Assembly: GCA_019694435.1 (NCBI GenBank)
Contig: JAIBBZ010000008.1
Coordinates: forward strand, 119,101 to 183,100
DNA from: Pirellulales bacterium
Lineage (GTDB): Bacteria > Planctomycetota > Planctomycetia > Pirellulales > JAEUIK01
Direction of reading: 5' to 3'
Length of the DNA: 64,000 bases
The translations under genes were made by a program, and so were the position numbers. Below are positions 9,087-19,861 of this stretch, in pieces. Below the pieces are notes generated by a model, which made no database searches, had not been told where the DNA came from, and saw only the letters and a program-made list of their open reading frames with translations. Each line of letters opens with the position of its first letter. Position 1 is the first letter of the stretch.

Positions 9087-9125
9087 AAAAAAGCCTGCCG
9101 CGAACCCGAAGGCTCGCGGCAGGCT
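9087..9125 (-). terminator. terminator of the 23S-5S rRNA operon
   Basis: On the minus strand AGCCTGCCGCGA (9125-9114) pairs perfectly with TCGCGGCAGGCT (9103-9092) over a 10-base loop, followed at once by TTTTTT. It begins about 12 bases after the 5S 3' end. Confidence 0.9.
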
Positions 9126-9136
9126 GATTGAATAAA

Positions 9137-9245
9137 TCCGGCAACACCTACTCTCGCACTTTTGGTACTACCATCGGCTCGGAAAGCTTAACTACCGTGT
9201 TCGGAATGGGAACGGGTGTGGCCTTTCCGATCTGGTCACCGGAAA
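9137..9245 (-). rRNA. rrf: 5S ribosomal RNA
   Basis: Read on the minus strand, the segment carries the universal 5S landmarks: CCCATTCCGAACACGG, AGTTAAGC, and the closing GCGAGAGTAGG. The 5' GGTGACC and 3' end GTGTTGCCGG sit where the terminal helix is expected, and total length is about 109 bases. It follows the 23S gene by about 190 bases and is followed by a strong terminator. Ends are set by eye to within a few bases. Confidence 0.93.
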
Positions 9246-9417
9246 ATCGCCCGGTCCGCGTTGAAGCGGAACCGGGCGCGAAATGGTTGTGGCAAAACGT
9301 GACATCCGAGCGGTGCTTGGTGCGCGTCGCGGAAGATGACTGCGACGGCGTTGGGCACCGCATGGCAGCTCCACGTGCGGCGACCGAATGCGGGCAGCAT
9401 TCAGGATCGCGTGCAGG

Positions 9418-9434
9418 GAGAGCGTTGGATCAAC

Positions 9435-9438
<4 letters not shown>
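9418..9438 (-). other. 3' arm of the 23S precursor processing stem
   Basis: This arm (plus-strand GAGAGCGTTGGATCAACGTGG) would pair with the arm at 12332-12352 in the minus-strand transcript: 20 of 21 positions pair, one of them G-U. Such stems around pre-23S are cut by RNase III. Confidence 0.75.
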
Positions 9439-12331
<2,893 letters not shown>

Positions 12332-12333
<2 letters not shown>

Positions 12334-12352
12334 ACATTGATCCAACCCTCTC
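12332..12352 (-). other. 5' arm of the 23S precursor processing stem
   Basis: Partner of 9418-9438. It lies just before the mature 23S 5' end, continuous with the terminal helix, which supports a single long RNase III substrate bringing both 23S ends together. Confidence 0.75.
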
Positions 12353-12980
12353 GTCGGCCGCTCAGCAATCGTTCGACAAGCGAACGCTGCCTTGCAGCTC
12401 TCAAGCCGGCAGATCGGTGGTTGCTACTTGATCGGCCAGGTTGTAGACGGTTCGTAGGAGCAATGCCCCTTCGCTACGCCTTCACCCGGCATGATCCAGT
12501 AACGATTCCAGATCCAAATCTTCTTCGTTCGTCGTCCACCCAAGTCCTGCCGCCCGTGAAGCGAACCCCACGCTTGGCCGGTCCTGGGCAGAGATGAAAT
12601 CAAAGGCCATGAAGAGCACGCACCATGACCCCTAGCAAAGGGTCCGGGGCGCCTCTTCGCGAGATGCCACATCTTGCCACAACCAAATTGTCAAAGATCA
12701 GCCACGCTTGGCCCGGCCGATTTGCACATCAGCCTGGCTCGGCGATCTACCCAGTGGGCAGGGGGCGAATCCCAGTTCGCCGTCGAGGGACCCCATTCAT
12801 CGGCCACTCAATCGGCGGGACTTGAACCCGGCCTCCGACCACTCACTTCCCACCCCGGCTCCCGCTCCGCAAGACCACCGCAGCTTGCCGTAAACGGCTG
12901 CTGCCGGCTTGCCGCAAGTTGAGTCATCGTAGCGGCTTAGGGACGCTAACCAAACTCTCAATCCCCCAAGGGAGCCCGTA
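12353..12980 (-). other. long rRNA operon leader without genes
   Basis: About 630 bases between the predicted promoter and the 23S processing stem. It holds no 16S, tRNA or convincing coding frame. A tRNA-like T-loop around 12815-12830 was examined and rejected. The length suggests room for antitermination or processing signals, none of which I can name. Confidence 0.6.
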
Positions 12981-13009
12981 ATCCTATCGCTTCGGTCAAC
13001 TGCTGTCAA
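12981..13009 (-). promoter_or_regulatory. predicted promoter of the 23S-5S operon
   Basis: On the minus strand there is a perfect -35 TTGACA (13009-13004), a 17-base spacer and TAGGAT as -10 (12986-12981). It points towards the 23S gene and lies downstream of the terminator of the preceding gene. Confidence 0.6.
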
Positions 13010-13244
13010 ATGGCTTTCAGCTTCACAGCAGACGGGCCATGCGACGTGCAGAATCACGCGGCGAGTCCTGAATGTTACAAGTCTATCCGCGTGTCCACAA
13101 GGGGGTTTTTTGCGGACCGTGAGATCGATTGGTTCTACGACGTTTTTACGCCTCGTCGCGCTGCTTCGCGCAAGGCTTCTCAGCCTTCGGCAGTCGCTCT
13201 TTGGAACGCAGGAAACGCCGCGCAATCGTCGGAGCATTTCGCGC

Positions 13245-13286
13245 AAAAAAAGACGCCGCCCGTGGAGAGACTGTCCACGGGCGGCG
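13245..13286 (-). terminator. terminator of the BON-domain gene
   Basis: A perfect 13-bp stem: 13254-13266 CGCCGCCCGTGGA pairs with 13274-13286 TCCACGGGCGGCG over a 7-base loop. On the minus strand it is followed by a run of seven T. It isolates the rRNA promoter from upstream reading. Confidence 0.9.
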
Positions 13287-13337
13287 TTGCACATGTGCAG
13301 ACGGCGGGCAATCGAGTTGCGAGATCTCGCGAGGAGA

Positions 13338-14066
13338 TTAGTGCTCGCAATTGTCTTTGAAATCGAGGAACCACCAGCCGTCGTCCCATTCCAAGGTCAC
13401 CTTCCGCCAGCCGAGCGGCACCTGCGGATAGGGGTAGAACGGGCCGATAAACGGCCAGGCGGTCGGCGAATACTGTTTCGGATAGGTCACCGCGGCGTAG
13501 TTCGGATGCGCGGCGTAGCTGGGCCAAGCGTAGTTCGGCATGTTCGGCTGGTCGTAGCGGGCCGCACCTGCCATGGCCGCGCCGGCACCGCCGTAGGCGC
13601 CGATCGGCATCGGGGCGCCGGTGCCGACATACTCGCTGCCGCCGTCGCCGACCATGCCACCACCTTGTTCGCAGTCGGGCGACAATTGCGCGACGCGTTG
13701 GATCGGGCGCGGTACCTGGCCGCGCTGCGGCGTGCGTGCCATGCGCTGCGGCACGGCTGTCTGTGCCGACGTTTGCCGCACACCGCCGTCGCCCGGGGCG
13801 ATCGACAGCTTGTTGATCACTTGCTTGACGCCGGGCTGCTGCTTTGCCACGGCCAGGGCGGCGGCCATTTGCTGCACGCTGCTCACGCGACCTTCAAGCG
13901 TGGCCGTGCCCTCGTTGTATTGCACACCGACCTTGTAATTTTGCAGTTTGCCGCTGGTTTTCAGCCGTCCGGCAATCTGCTGTGCGATGGCTTGCTCGTC
14001 GGCCGAGGCTCGCAGCGGAGCCAAGGCCGCAGCCGCCAAGGCCGCTGCCAGAATGAATCGACGCAT
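13338..14066 (-). CDS. exported BON-domain protein
   Basis: 242-aa exported protein. ATG 14066 follows an excellent Shine-Dalgarno (GGAGGGGGAAG) and starts a signal peptide (MRRFILAAALAAAALAPLRASA). Residues about 23-90 form a BON domain, a lipid- or membrane-binding module found in OsmY and secretins: AIAQQIAGRLKTSGKL, then GTATLEGRVSSVQQMAAAL and GVKQVINKLSI. The second half is a Gly/Ala/Pro/Tyr-rich low-complexity part ending in an aromatic segment (LEWDDGWWFLDF). A role in envelope stability is likely from the family; the tail is not recognised. A strong terminator follows, so it is a single gene. Confidence 0.8.
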   Translation of the reverse strand: MRRFILAAALAAAALAPLRASADEQAIAQQIAGRLKTSGKLQNYKVGVQYNEGTATLEGRVSSVQQMAAALAVAKQQPGVKQVINKLSIAPGDGGVRQTSAQTAVPQRMARTPQRGQVPRPIQRVAQLSPDCEQGGGMVGDGGSEYVGTGAPMPIGAYGGAGAAMAGAARYDQPNMPNYAWPSYAAHPNYAAVTYPKQYSPTAWPFIGPFYPYPQVPLGWRKVTLEWDDGWWFLDFKDNCEH

Positions 14067-14421
14067 GCTCTTCCCCCTCCTGTTTGGGAACGCGGCACGA
14101 GCGCGGTTGCGCTGTCCACTTGGAGCGTTGCTGGCTTGCCCGCCGAACGCCGCCAGGCCGCGACAAAAACCGTTAGGACGATCGACTCGCACGCGGCGGG
14201 GTTGCTTCGCAGCTCCCTGCCTTCGCCATCGAGGCGTCTGCCTGAGAATAGGTGTCGGCTAACGGTTGTGCGGACCGCAGGCATTCTTGCGATTTTGCCG
14301 GTTGCCCGGTTCGTGACGCGATGCTGTCACGGTCGCGTAAAGGTGCAAGCGTCGCTGTGCCCTTCAACCCACGGGAAGAGTAACGCGAAATTTCGGGCAA
14401 ATACCCCCGCAGACGAGCCGT

Positions 14422-14712
14422 TTAGGCCCGGCTGCGCTCAATCTGGGCGGCACCCGGGTCGTACACTCCGGCGACGATCATCAGACCGCAAGTGGCCCCG
14501 GTGAGCATGAACCAGTTCCCGGGCAGCGAGTGAATGGCGACGGCAGTACTGGTGCACATCACCAGCAAACTCCCCAAAAACAGCCATTGAAACGCTACCT
14601 GTGCCGCTGAGCCTTCGCTGACGCGGGCGAGCCAGGTCACCGTCAAGGCGAGGCCACAGAGGACCAGGAAGACGGCAGCCACGAGCGGGTGCGGGAGGTC
14701 GATCGGTTGCAT
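14422..14712 (-). CDS. small membrane protein, 96 aa
   Basis: Not recognised. The protein shows three hydrophobic segments that should cross the membrane: LVAAVFLVLCGLALTVTWL at about 9-28, FQWLFLGSLLVMCTSTAVAI at about 41-60, and FMLTGATCGLMIVAGV at about 68-84. ATG 14712 is preceded by AGAAGGGA at good spacing, which supports real translation. It is separated from the BON gene by about 350 bases and faces the same way. No partner gene is evident. Confidence 0.6.
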   Translation of the reverse strand: MQPIDLPHPLVAAVFLVLCGLALTVTWLARVSEGSAAQVAFQWLFLGSLLVMCTSTAVAIHSLPGNWFMLTGATCGLMIVAGVYDPGAAQIERSRA

Positions 14713-15794
14713 GAAGACAGAGTCCCTTCTGGGTGGGGGGGGCGCCCGGAACGCGAGCAGCCATGCTCGGCAAATCCAGGCGGCGGGGGCAGTCGGGAGG
14801 CGGGTGCGAGTTTCGTGCCGCTACGCTTGGACTTCGATCCAATTCGGGCCGTTGCGCGGTCTAAAGACCGGATTTCCAAGCGGTTGCAGCTACAAAGCTG
14901 CCGAGTTTTAGCCCACATGTCGGCTTGCAACCAAGGCCGATTCGGCGGCAGTTCCTACAAGCGATTGCAAAGGCCGGCGTCAGCCGTACTGCGGTTCGGC
15001 ACGGCCCTTGCCTAATCTCACGTGACTCCACATCCGTGGATTGCTGCGCCTTGCCCTGCGCTCGTGAGGAGGGCGATGCGCATGCGCCCACGACGTGGCT
15101 GCATTCAAGGGATTACCGGGGACGTGTTGGATGGCTGCCCGAAGGGGCTGCGCGCGCACTCGGACTGGCTTTGCCGGAGCGGCAGGTGTTTAATGTAAGT
15201 GCCTGAAAACAAGGGCTTTAAAGATCGTTCCTAGGGCTTGAACGCATCCCGTGCGCGCCGCGGACGATGGGCCTCCATCGCGCCGTCCGGCGGACGTTGC
15301 GCCTCAAGTCCGGCTGAGCAATGAGTCGCTCGAGAGTAGCCGTGCGCCCGGATTGCGCTTGCAGCAACGCGATCGCAGCACGGCCGAATGCGCCAAGAAA
15401 AAGCCCTGAGGCCTTCACCAAAATGGTGAAGCGCTCCACTGTTTTAGTGGATTCATTCTTAAGTCATTACGCGGCAATTGCTTAGTGGTCGCTGTTTGTG
15501 GCCATTTCCGCGGAGGCGATTCTTAGGGTAGTGGCGCAACTGCCTGCCACATTTGGGGTTCGAGATGAGCGGCAGCGCAATCCTCATCGCGAGGAGGCCA
15601 TGAGGTGCGCCTCGGCTGTCGTCTGGGAGTTGCGCTGCAAATTATCGCCCGTAAATGCCTGGCGCAAGGCTGCTTGTGAACACCGGGCGGGAGGGCGCAA
15701 GCACATCTGGCACAACCGTTGCGTTAAACGAGGCCGTCACCGAGCTCAATGAAAGCCGCGGCGTAGCGGCCGAGCATGATCAAGGAGAACGCCA
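14713..15794. other. gene-poor stretch with two AT-rich hairpins
   Basis: About 1.1 kb with no convincing coding frame; the frames present lack start signals and look like random GC-rich ORFs. The notable structure is a pair of adjacent hairpins at 15413-15431 and 15435-15451, described as a separate repeat feature. Confidence 0.5.
15413..15451. repeat. twin AT-rich inverted repeats
   Basis: CTTCACCA-AAA-TGGTGAAG (15413-15431) is followed three bases later by TCCACT-GTTTT-AGTGGA (15435-15451). Both stems are perfect and both loops are A/T only, unlike the GC-rich surroundings. They could be operator sites or an RNA structure; neither has a T-run. Confidence 0.5.
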
Positions 15795-15974
15795 ATGACG
15801 GTCGCGATTGATTGGGAACAAGAAAACGACGGCGCGCGCCACGAAAGGCGCAGCGGGGCGAGCACCTATCGCCCTCGCCGTCCCTCACATAAGCCGCGGA
15901 CCCGCGCCCGCCGGAATTCGGCAGCGTACAAGGGCGGCGTCCACGAGCGGGGCAATAATCGCTGGTCCTGGTGA
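15795..15974 (+). CDS. small basic protein, 59 aa
   Basis: Short gene, too small for most gene callers. AAGGAGA lies 6 bases before ATG 15795, the best ribosome site in this otherwise empty region. The product is rich in Arg, His, Asn and Ser: an acidic start (MTVAIDWEQEND), a very basic centre (RRPSHKPRTRARRNS) and an aromatic end (ERGNNRWSW). Such a composition fits nucleic-acid or ribosome binding, but I do not recognise a family. A strong plus-strand terminator lies 190 bases downstream at 16163, which supports a transcript in this direction. Confidence 0.55.
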   Translation: MTVAIDWEQENDGARHERRSGASTYRPRRPSHKPRTRARRNSAAYKGGVHERGNNRWSW

Positions 15975-16162
15975 AACCAACGGCAGCGACGGCTCCCAGG
16001 GCGTGCCCAGGGATGACTGAGACAGGCTTTCCGCCGACTGCGCGGTCGCGAGAATTTGACGCTGTGTAACCCTCGCGGCTTTGTGGCGCATCAAGGTCGA
16101 TGGAAGCCGAACCTGGTCAGCCTAGCCGGACTGAAGAGCGTCTTCCCTGCCCTTGCTTAGCC

Positions 16163-16222
16163 CGCCCTCGGTTTCCGGTAGCTCGTAGCTGAGCGATCGG
16201 GAACCGAGGGCGATTTTTTTTG
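16163..16222 (+). terminator. strong plus-strand terminator
   Basis: CGCCCTCGGTTTCC (16163-16176) pairs with GGGAACCGAGGGCG (16199-16212), followed by eight T. It probably ends the transcript of the 59-aa protein gene and faces the convergent thioredoxin-like gene. Confidence 0.85.
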
Positions 16223-16254
16223 CGCTGCACCCTGCTTTGTGGGCGGGGATTCGC

Positions 16255-18261
16255 TTAGCGCCGCGAGCGACTGCGAGGTGCCGATGGTTCGTTCTCTGCC
16301 TGGCGAGCTCGCCGCCCCGGGGCCTCGGAGTTCTCGGCACCACTGTCGCTGGCGACGCCGGGCTGCAGGAGCTTCTTGATTTCCGATTCCAGCTCGCTGA
16401 CGTGGATCCCGCGGTTGGCCACGCGGCCTTGCGGATCGACGAGCAGCATCGTGGGCAGGGTCAAAATACCCAATTCATTCGCGAGCCGGCTTTCCAAGCC
16501 GCCGGGCTCGTAGAGGTGCGGCCAGCGGTAGGCCGCATTCTGCTTGAGGAACGCGGCCAACGACTCCGGCGAAGCGTCGAGATTAATGCCGACGGGCACA
16601 AAGCCCCCCTTGGCCCCGCCGATCTTGTCGTAGAGCTCTTTGATCGTGGCCATGTCGGCCTTGCAGGGCTCGCACCAGGTGGCCCAGTAATGAATCAGGA
16701 CCACTTTGCCGCGGAGCTTCGACAGTTCGAGCATCTTGCCGTCGACCGTCTTGCCCGACATTTCGAGCTGCTTGCCAACTGATTCGAGCCGCGCGATCGC
16801 GCCGGCGGCTTTCTTAGCCGGTGGCAGTTCGGGAAAGTCCTGTACGATCCGGTTGAACCACTTTTTCGCCTCGTCCTCTTGCCCCGCGAATTCCTGGGCG
16901 ATGGCCAATTGCAGCAGCGCCTCGGCCGTCTCGGCGCTCTGCGGATAGTCGGTCACATATTGCTCGAGGTTCTTGAGCCAGTTGGTTTGAATCTCGGCGA
17001 AGTTTGCCTTTGGCTGTTGCAGGCTGTCGCTGTACTCCGCCGAGAGGTAGCGGAACTTCACATAACCGGCCAGGGCCTTGTCTTCCTCACCGGTCCCCAG
17101 GCCGTCGAAAAGTTGCTTCAGCTGCTCGACGCCCTCGGGAAAGTTTCCTCCCTGGGCCGCGGCGCTGAGCATGTCGGCCAGCTGGCGGAGCCATTGGGCC
17201 TTTTCCTCGGGCCGTTGCGACTGTTCGGCCAACTGTTTGAGCAGTTCGGCGCGTTCTTCGCTGAATTCGCCCGATTGCTCACCTTGCTTGTCGAGTTCTT
17301 CGAGCTTGGCGAGCAGCTTCTGCGTGCCTTCGTCGGGTGCCTCGCTGGCCGCCACGTTGGCGTCGGCCCGGGCCGCCTCGAGCGGGTCGAAGAAGAAGCC
17401 CGACCCGGCGAGTTGCTCCTGCGGCTTGAGCGCCTTGGGGGCGTCGATAGCGCGCCACACGTCGCCGATCTTGATCAGCGTACCGACCAGCACCTGGCCG
17501 GCCGTCTTGTCGGTGTCGATCATCGCCACGACGTTTTCGTAGACCACCAGGTCACCGGTCGAGCCCTGGGTCCCCTGGGGCACGACTCCCGGCCGAACCG
17601 CGCCAAAACTCACCCACCTGCTCTTGTCCGTGACGAGCTGTTGTTCGGCGGCCAGCTTGGAAAAGGTCTCGGCGGCCGCCTTGATCTTGCCGGCGATTTG
17701 TTCCTTATGGGTTGCCCCGAGGCCGAGCGTTTCGAGTTCTTCGGCCGTCAGCAAAATGCGCTGGAACGCGGTTGTGTCGCGATGGCCCATCGCCCAGACC
17801 AGTTCGGCCGAGGCCTCCTCGGGCGAAATCGCCTTCCAGGTGTCGATCGTGCCGTCTTCGTTCTTGTCGATGCCCCAACGTGTTCCGCCGAGGTTCAACC
17901 AACGGCATTGGTCTGCCTTGCCGTTGAAATCGCTGTCGACGTCGCGATAGGCCTCGAGGCCGTCCTGGTAGTAGCACCACATGTCGACGGTATTGTCGCC
18001 ATTGGTATCGACGAAGCGGCGCAGCAATTGTCCCTGATCGCCACGGACCACCCAGCCCGAGTGCCCCTCGCTCTTGTCCTGCTTGAGCGTGCACTTGTCG
18101 AGCTTGTCGTCGGCCGGGACATCGAATTCGACGTTTGGCTGCACGGGACGCAAGGCCATGGCGTCTTTGACCGTGGGCGTGTTGTCGGCCGCCGTCGCCA
18201 GATTCACGACCCCCAAGTTCCAGGCCAGGGACAACAGAAGCAGGCTCTTGGGAACGCGCAT
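16255..18261 (-). CDS. exported TlpA-like thioredoxin protein with calcium-loop-like repeats
   Basis: 668-aa exported protein. ATG 18261 opens a signal peptide (MRVPKSLLLLSLAWNLGVV to ATAAD) and has AGGAT about 8 bases before it. Residues about 75-150 hold three Asp/Asn-rich loops: DTNGDNTVD, DSDFNGKAD and DKNEDGTID, like calcium loops of EF-hand or thrombospondin type 3 repeats. A helical, Gln/Glu-rich middle with TPR-like pieces (YPQSAETAEALLQLAIAQ) follows. The C-terminal domain is a TlpA/ResA-type thioredoxin fold with WCEPC, Cys530 and Cys533, and a cis-Pro region TLPTMLLVD. The end is Arg/Ser/Pro-rich and probably disordered. It likely performs thiol-disulfide exchange in the periplasm. 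No cytochrome genes are nearby. Confidence 0.85.
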   Translation of the reverse strand: MRVPKSLLLLSLAWNLGVVNLATAADNTPTVKDAMALRPVQPNVEFDVPADDKLDKCTLKQDKSEGHSGWVVRGDQGQLLRRFVDTNGDNTVDMWCYYQDGLEAYRDVDSDFNGKADQCRWLNLGGTRWGIDKNEDGTIDTWKAISPEEASAELVWAMGHRDTTAFQRILLTAEELETLGLGATHKEQIAGKIKAAAETFSKLAAEQQLVTDKSRWVSFGAVRPGVVPQGTQGSTGDLVVYENVVAMIDTDKTAGQVLVGTLIKIGDVWRAIDAPKALKPQEQLAGSGFFFDPLEAARADANVAASEAPDEGTQKLLAKLEELDKQGEQSGEFSEERAELLKQLAEQSQRPEEKAQWLRQLADMLSAAAQGGNFPEGVEQLKQLFDGLGTGEEDKALAGYVKFRYLSAEYSDSLQQPKANFAEIQTNWLKNLEQYVTDYPQSAETAEALLQLAIAQEFAGQEDEAKKWFNRIVQDFPELPPAKKAAGAIARLESVGKQLEMSGKTVDGKMLELSKLRGKVVLIHYWATWCEPCKADMATIKELYDKIGGAKGGFVPVGINLDASPESLAAFLKQNAAYRWPHLYEPGGLESRLANELGILTLPTMLLVDPQGRVANRGIHVSELESEIKKLLQPGVASDSGAENSEAPGRRARQAENEPSAPRSRSRR

Positions 18262-18513
18262 GTGCGGGGATCCTTTCGTCAGACAAGACCGGCGGCGCAC
18301 ACCGGGCCGCGGCAAGCGTCGATACTCCGATTAGCTATTCGGAACGCGGCCCGGTCGACATGACGAATTATGCCGGCTTTTCGGGTTGTGTCGCGCACGA
18401 ACCTCGCTGTGTGGACTGCTGTCGTGGCCAGCAGTGAAGTGCTGGCGGCAAGTCGGCCGATGCTCGTCCCACGGCGCGTTGCCGGCCGCCCTTGGCCTAG
18501 AATTGGCTGTGAA

Positions 18514-18541
18514 TTGACAGCGACCCCGAGGGCGCTACAAT
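18514..18541 (+). promoter_or_regulatory. predicted promoter of tRNA-Ile
   Basis: TTGACA (18514-18519), 16-base spacer, TACAAT (18536-18541). Transcription would begin about 25-30 bases before the tRNA. The rest of the gap 18262-18513 shows nothing I can name. Confidence 0.7.
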
Positions 18542-18574
18542 CGCCGGTTTCGGCAGTTCGAGCTGCCGTCCGCC

Positions 18575-18648
18575 GGGCGCATAGCTCAGTTGGTTAGAGC
18601 GCAGCCCTGATAAGGCTGAGGTCCCAAGTTCGAATCTTGGTGCGCCCA
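18575..18648 (+). tRNA. tRNA-Ile (GAT)
   Basis: Full cloverleaf. Acceptor GGGCGCA pairs with TGCGCCC; D-arm GCTCAGTTGGTTAGAGC; anticodon loop CTGATAA with GAT; T-arm with TTCGAAT. The discriminator is A and CCA is not encoded. It stands alone, not between 16S and 23S genes as in many bacteria. Confidence 0.95.
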
Positions 18649-18911
18649 CTTGGTTTACGGCAATCTACGGCGGTAACGGCCGCCTTCGTGCGACTCTCGC
18701 CAGATTTCTGTATTCTTAGCGCGTCTGCGATGTTTCCTCCCTGCCGCGGAGTTGCGCCTGTTTTTGAGCGCGACGTTTAGTGTTTTCGCGCTACGCGCGT
18801 GCGATGCCTGGAAGGGCGCTGATCGTGGTTGCCGTCGCTACGGAGCCAGGCTGGCTTACGAATTGCTCTTGCTGTTACCGTGCAAGAACCCTTCTTCTCA
18901 GGGGGAACGCC

Positions 18912-19421
18912 ATGTCTCGCCGCTCGCGTTGGATGGCTTGGTGCTGCCTGCTGGCCGTATCGGGTTGCGGCAAGGCGCCGACTGCATGGCAGCCGTTTGA
19001 ATCGTCCGAGTGGGGCTTCAGCGCCGAATTCCCGGGGCCGCCGACAGCAGAAACCGGCGGCGGTCCTGCGCGGCCGCGCGACGTGGGCGACATGTTCACT
19101 GTCCGGTTCTCAGCGCCCGAGACCTACCAGACCTACGAGATCGCGGTCTATGTCAGCACCAGCGATCGCGAGCCCTTGCTGGCGCGGCTTCAGGACTATT
19201 ACGGCAGCGGCGGCGACGCCACGCCGGGCTCCAGCGGCAAGCTTGGCGAGCACTCCTGGAGCGAGTCGAAATACGTGCGCGGCAACGAGGCCAAGCAGGT
19301 CCGCTACCTGGTTGTCGGCAACCGAGGCTACGTGCTCTTGGTCCGCTACTTGCTCGACAAGGCGCCCTCCAACGAAGAGGTCAGCAAGTTCTTCAACTCG
19401 TTCCAGCTCATCGGTGGCTAG
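18912..19421 (+). CDS. lipoprotein of unknown function, 169 aa
   Basis: Starts at ATG 18912 after AGGGGG. The signal sequence MSRRSRWMAWCCLLAVSGC ends in a lipobox (VSGC), so the mature protein is lipid-anchored. The mature part begins FESSEWGFSAEFPGPP, a pattern common in small planctomycete lipoproteins where a short domain resembles the PsbP/MOG1 alpha-beta fold: strands, then SKFFNSFQLIGG at the end. I infer only a compact periplasmic domain; no catalytic residues are evident. The gene stands between tRNA-Ile and glnN without a clear operon partner. Confidence 0.7.
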   Translation: MSRRSRWMAWCCLLAVSGCGKAPTAWQPFESSEWGFSAEFPGPPTAETGGGPARPRDVGDMFTVRFSAPETYQTYEIAVYVSTSDREPLLARLQDYYGSGGDATPGSSGKLGEHSWSESKYVRGNEAKQVRYLVVGNRGYVLLVRYLLDKAPSNEEVSKFFNSFQLIGG

Positions 19422-19861
19422 ATTGCTTCGGCGCGAATCCTGTCGCAGTTGGATCGGGTTGCGTAGGAACTGCGTTTCTCCGGATCATGGCTGCCTAAAT
19501 GCAAGGCAGCAAAAGTGCCTGCGGCGATTTTTTTCCGCTTTCCCATTCTGTATGCTGTCGCGGCAGTTAGGGTGGCCCTGGCCACCACTTCGACCCGCAG
19601 GCCCGTGGCGGCGGCATGAGGGTTGCAATCAGCCGCTGAATCCCTGTGCAGGTCACGCATTGCGCGAATAGGTGCAATCGTCGCGTCGAGCGTTTACAAC
19701 GGGCGATTCGGCCGGTAGGCCGGCACGCCCGAGCGCCCGATGGACTCCGGGGCGAGGAAAGGACAGTCCGCATATTGCGCCAAGGAGGCGGATCGACCGG
19801 TACGTAGCCGGCGGACCTCGGCGCGCGACTGGTCTCGCTTGAACACGAAGGAAGTGATGCA
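19422..19861. other. 440-base upstream region of glnN
   Basis: No gene seen. A weak hairpin (AGGCA/TGCCT, 19504-19520) precedes a run of T near 19528-19534 and may end the lipoprotein transcript. A purine-rich block near 19755 resembles RNase P RNA by chance only. No sigma-54 type promoter with correct GG-N10-GC spacing was found. Confidence 0.4.

Noticed and set aside
12804..12885. Possible tRNA on the minus strand before 23S (CGGGTTCAAGTCCCG T-arm)
   Set aside because: The T-loop looks right, but no acceptor stem partner for CGATTGA is found and D and anticodon arms do not form; most likely chance.
15498..15752. 84-aa plus-strand open frame in the gene desert
   Set aside because: No ribosome site, no motif, composition like random GC-rich sequence.
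19700..19790. RNase P RNA candidate (GAGGAAAGGACAGTCC)
   Set aside because: Only a short stretch resembles the family; the conserved 3' part (ACAGAA-type region) and total length do not fit.
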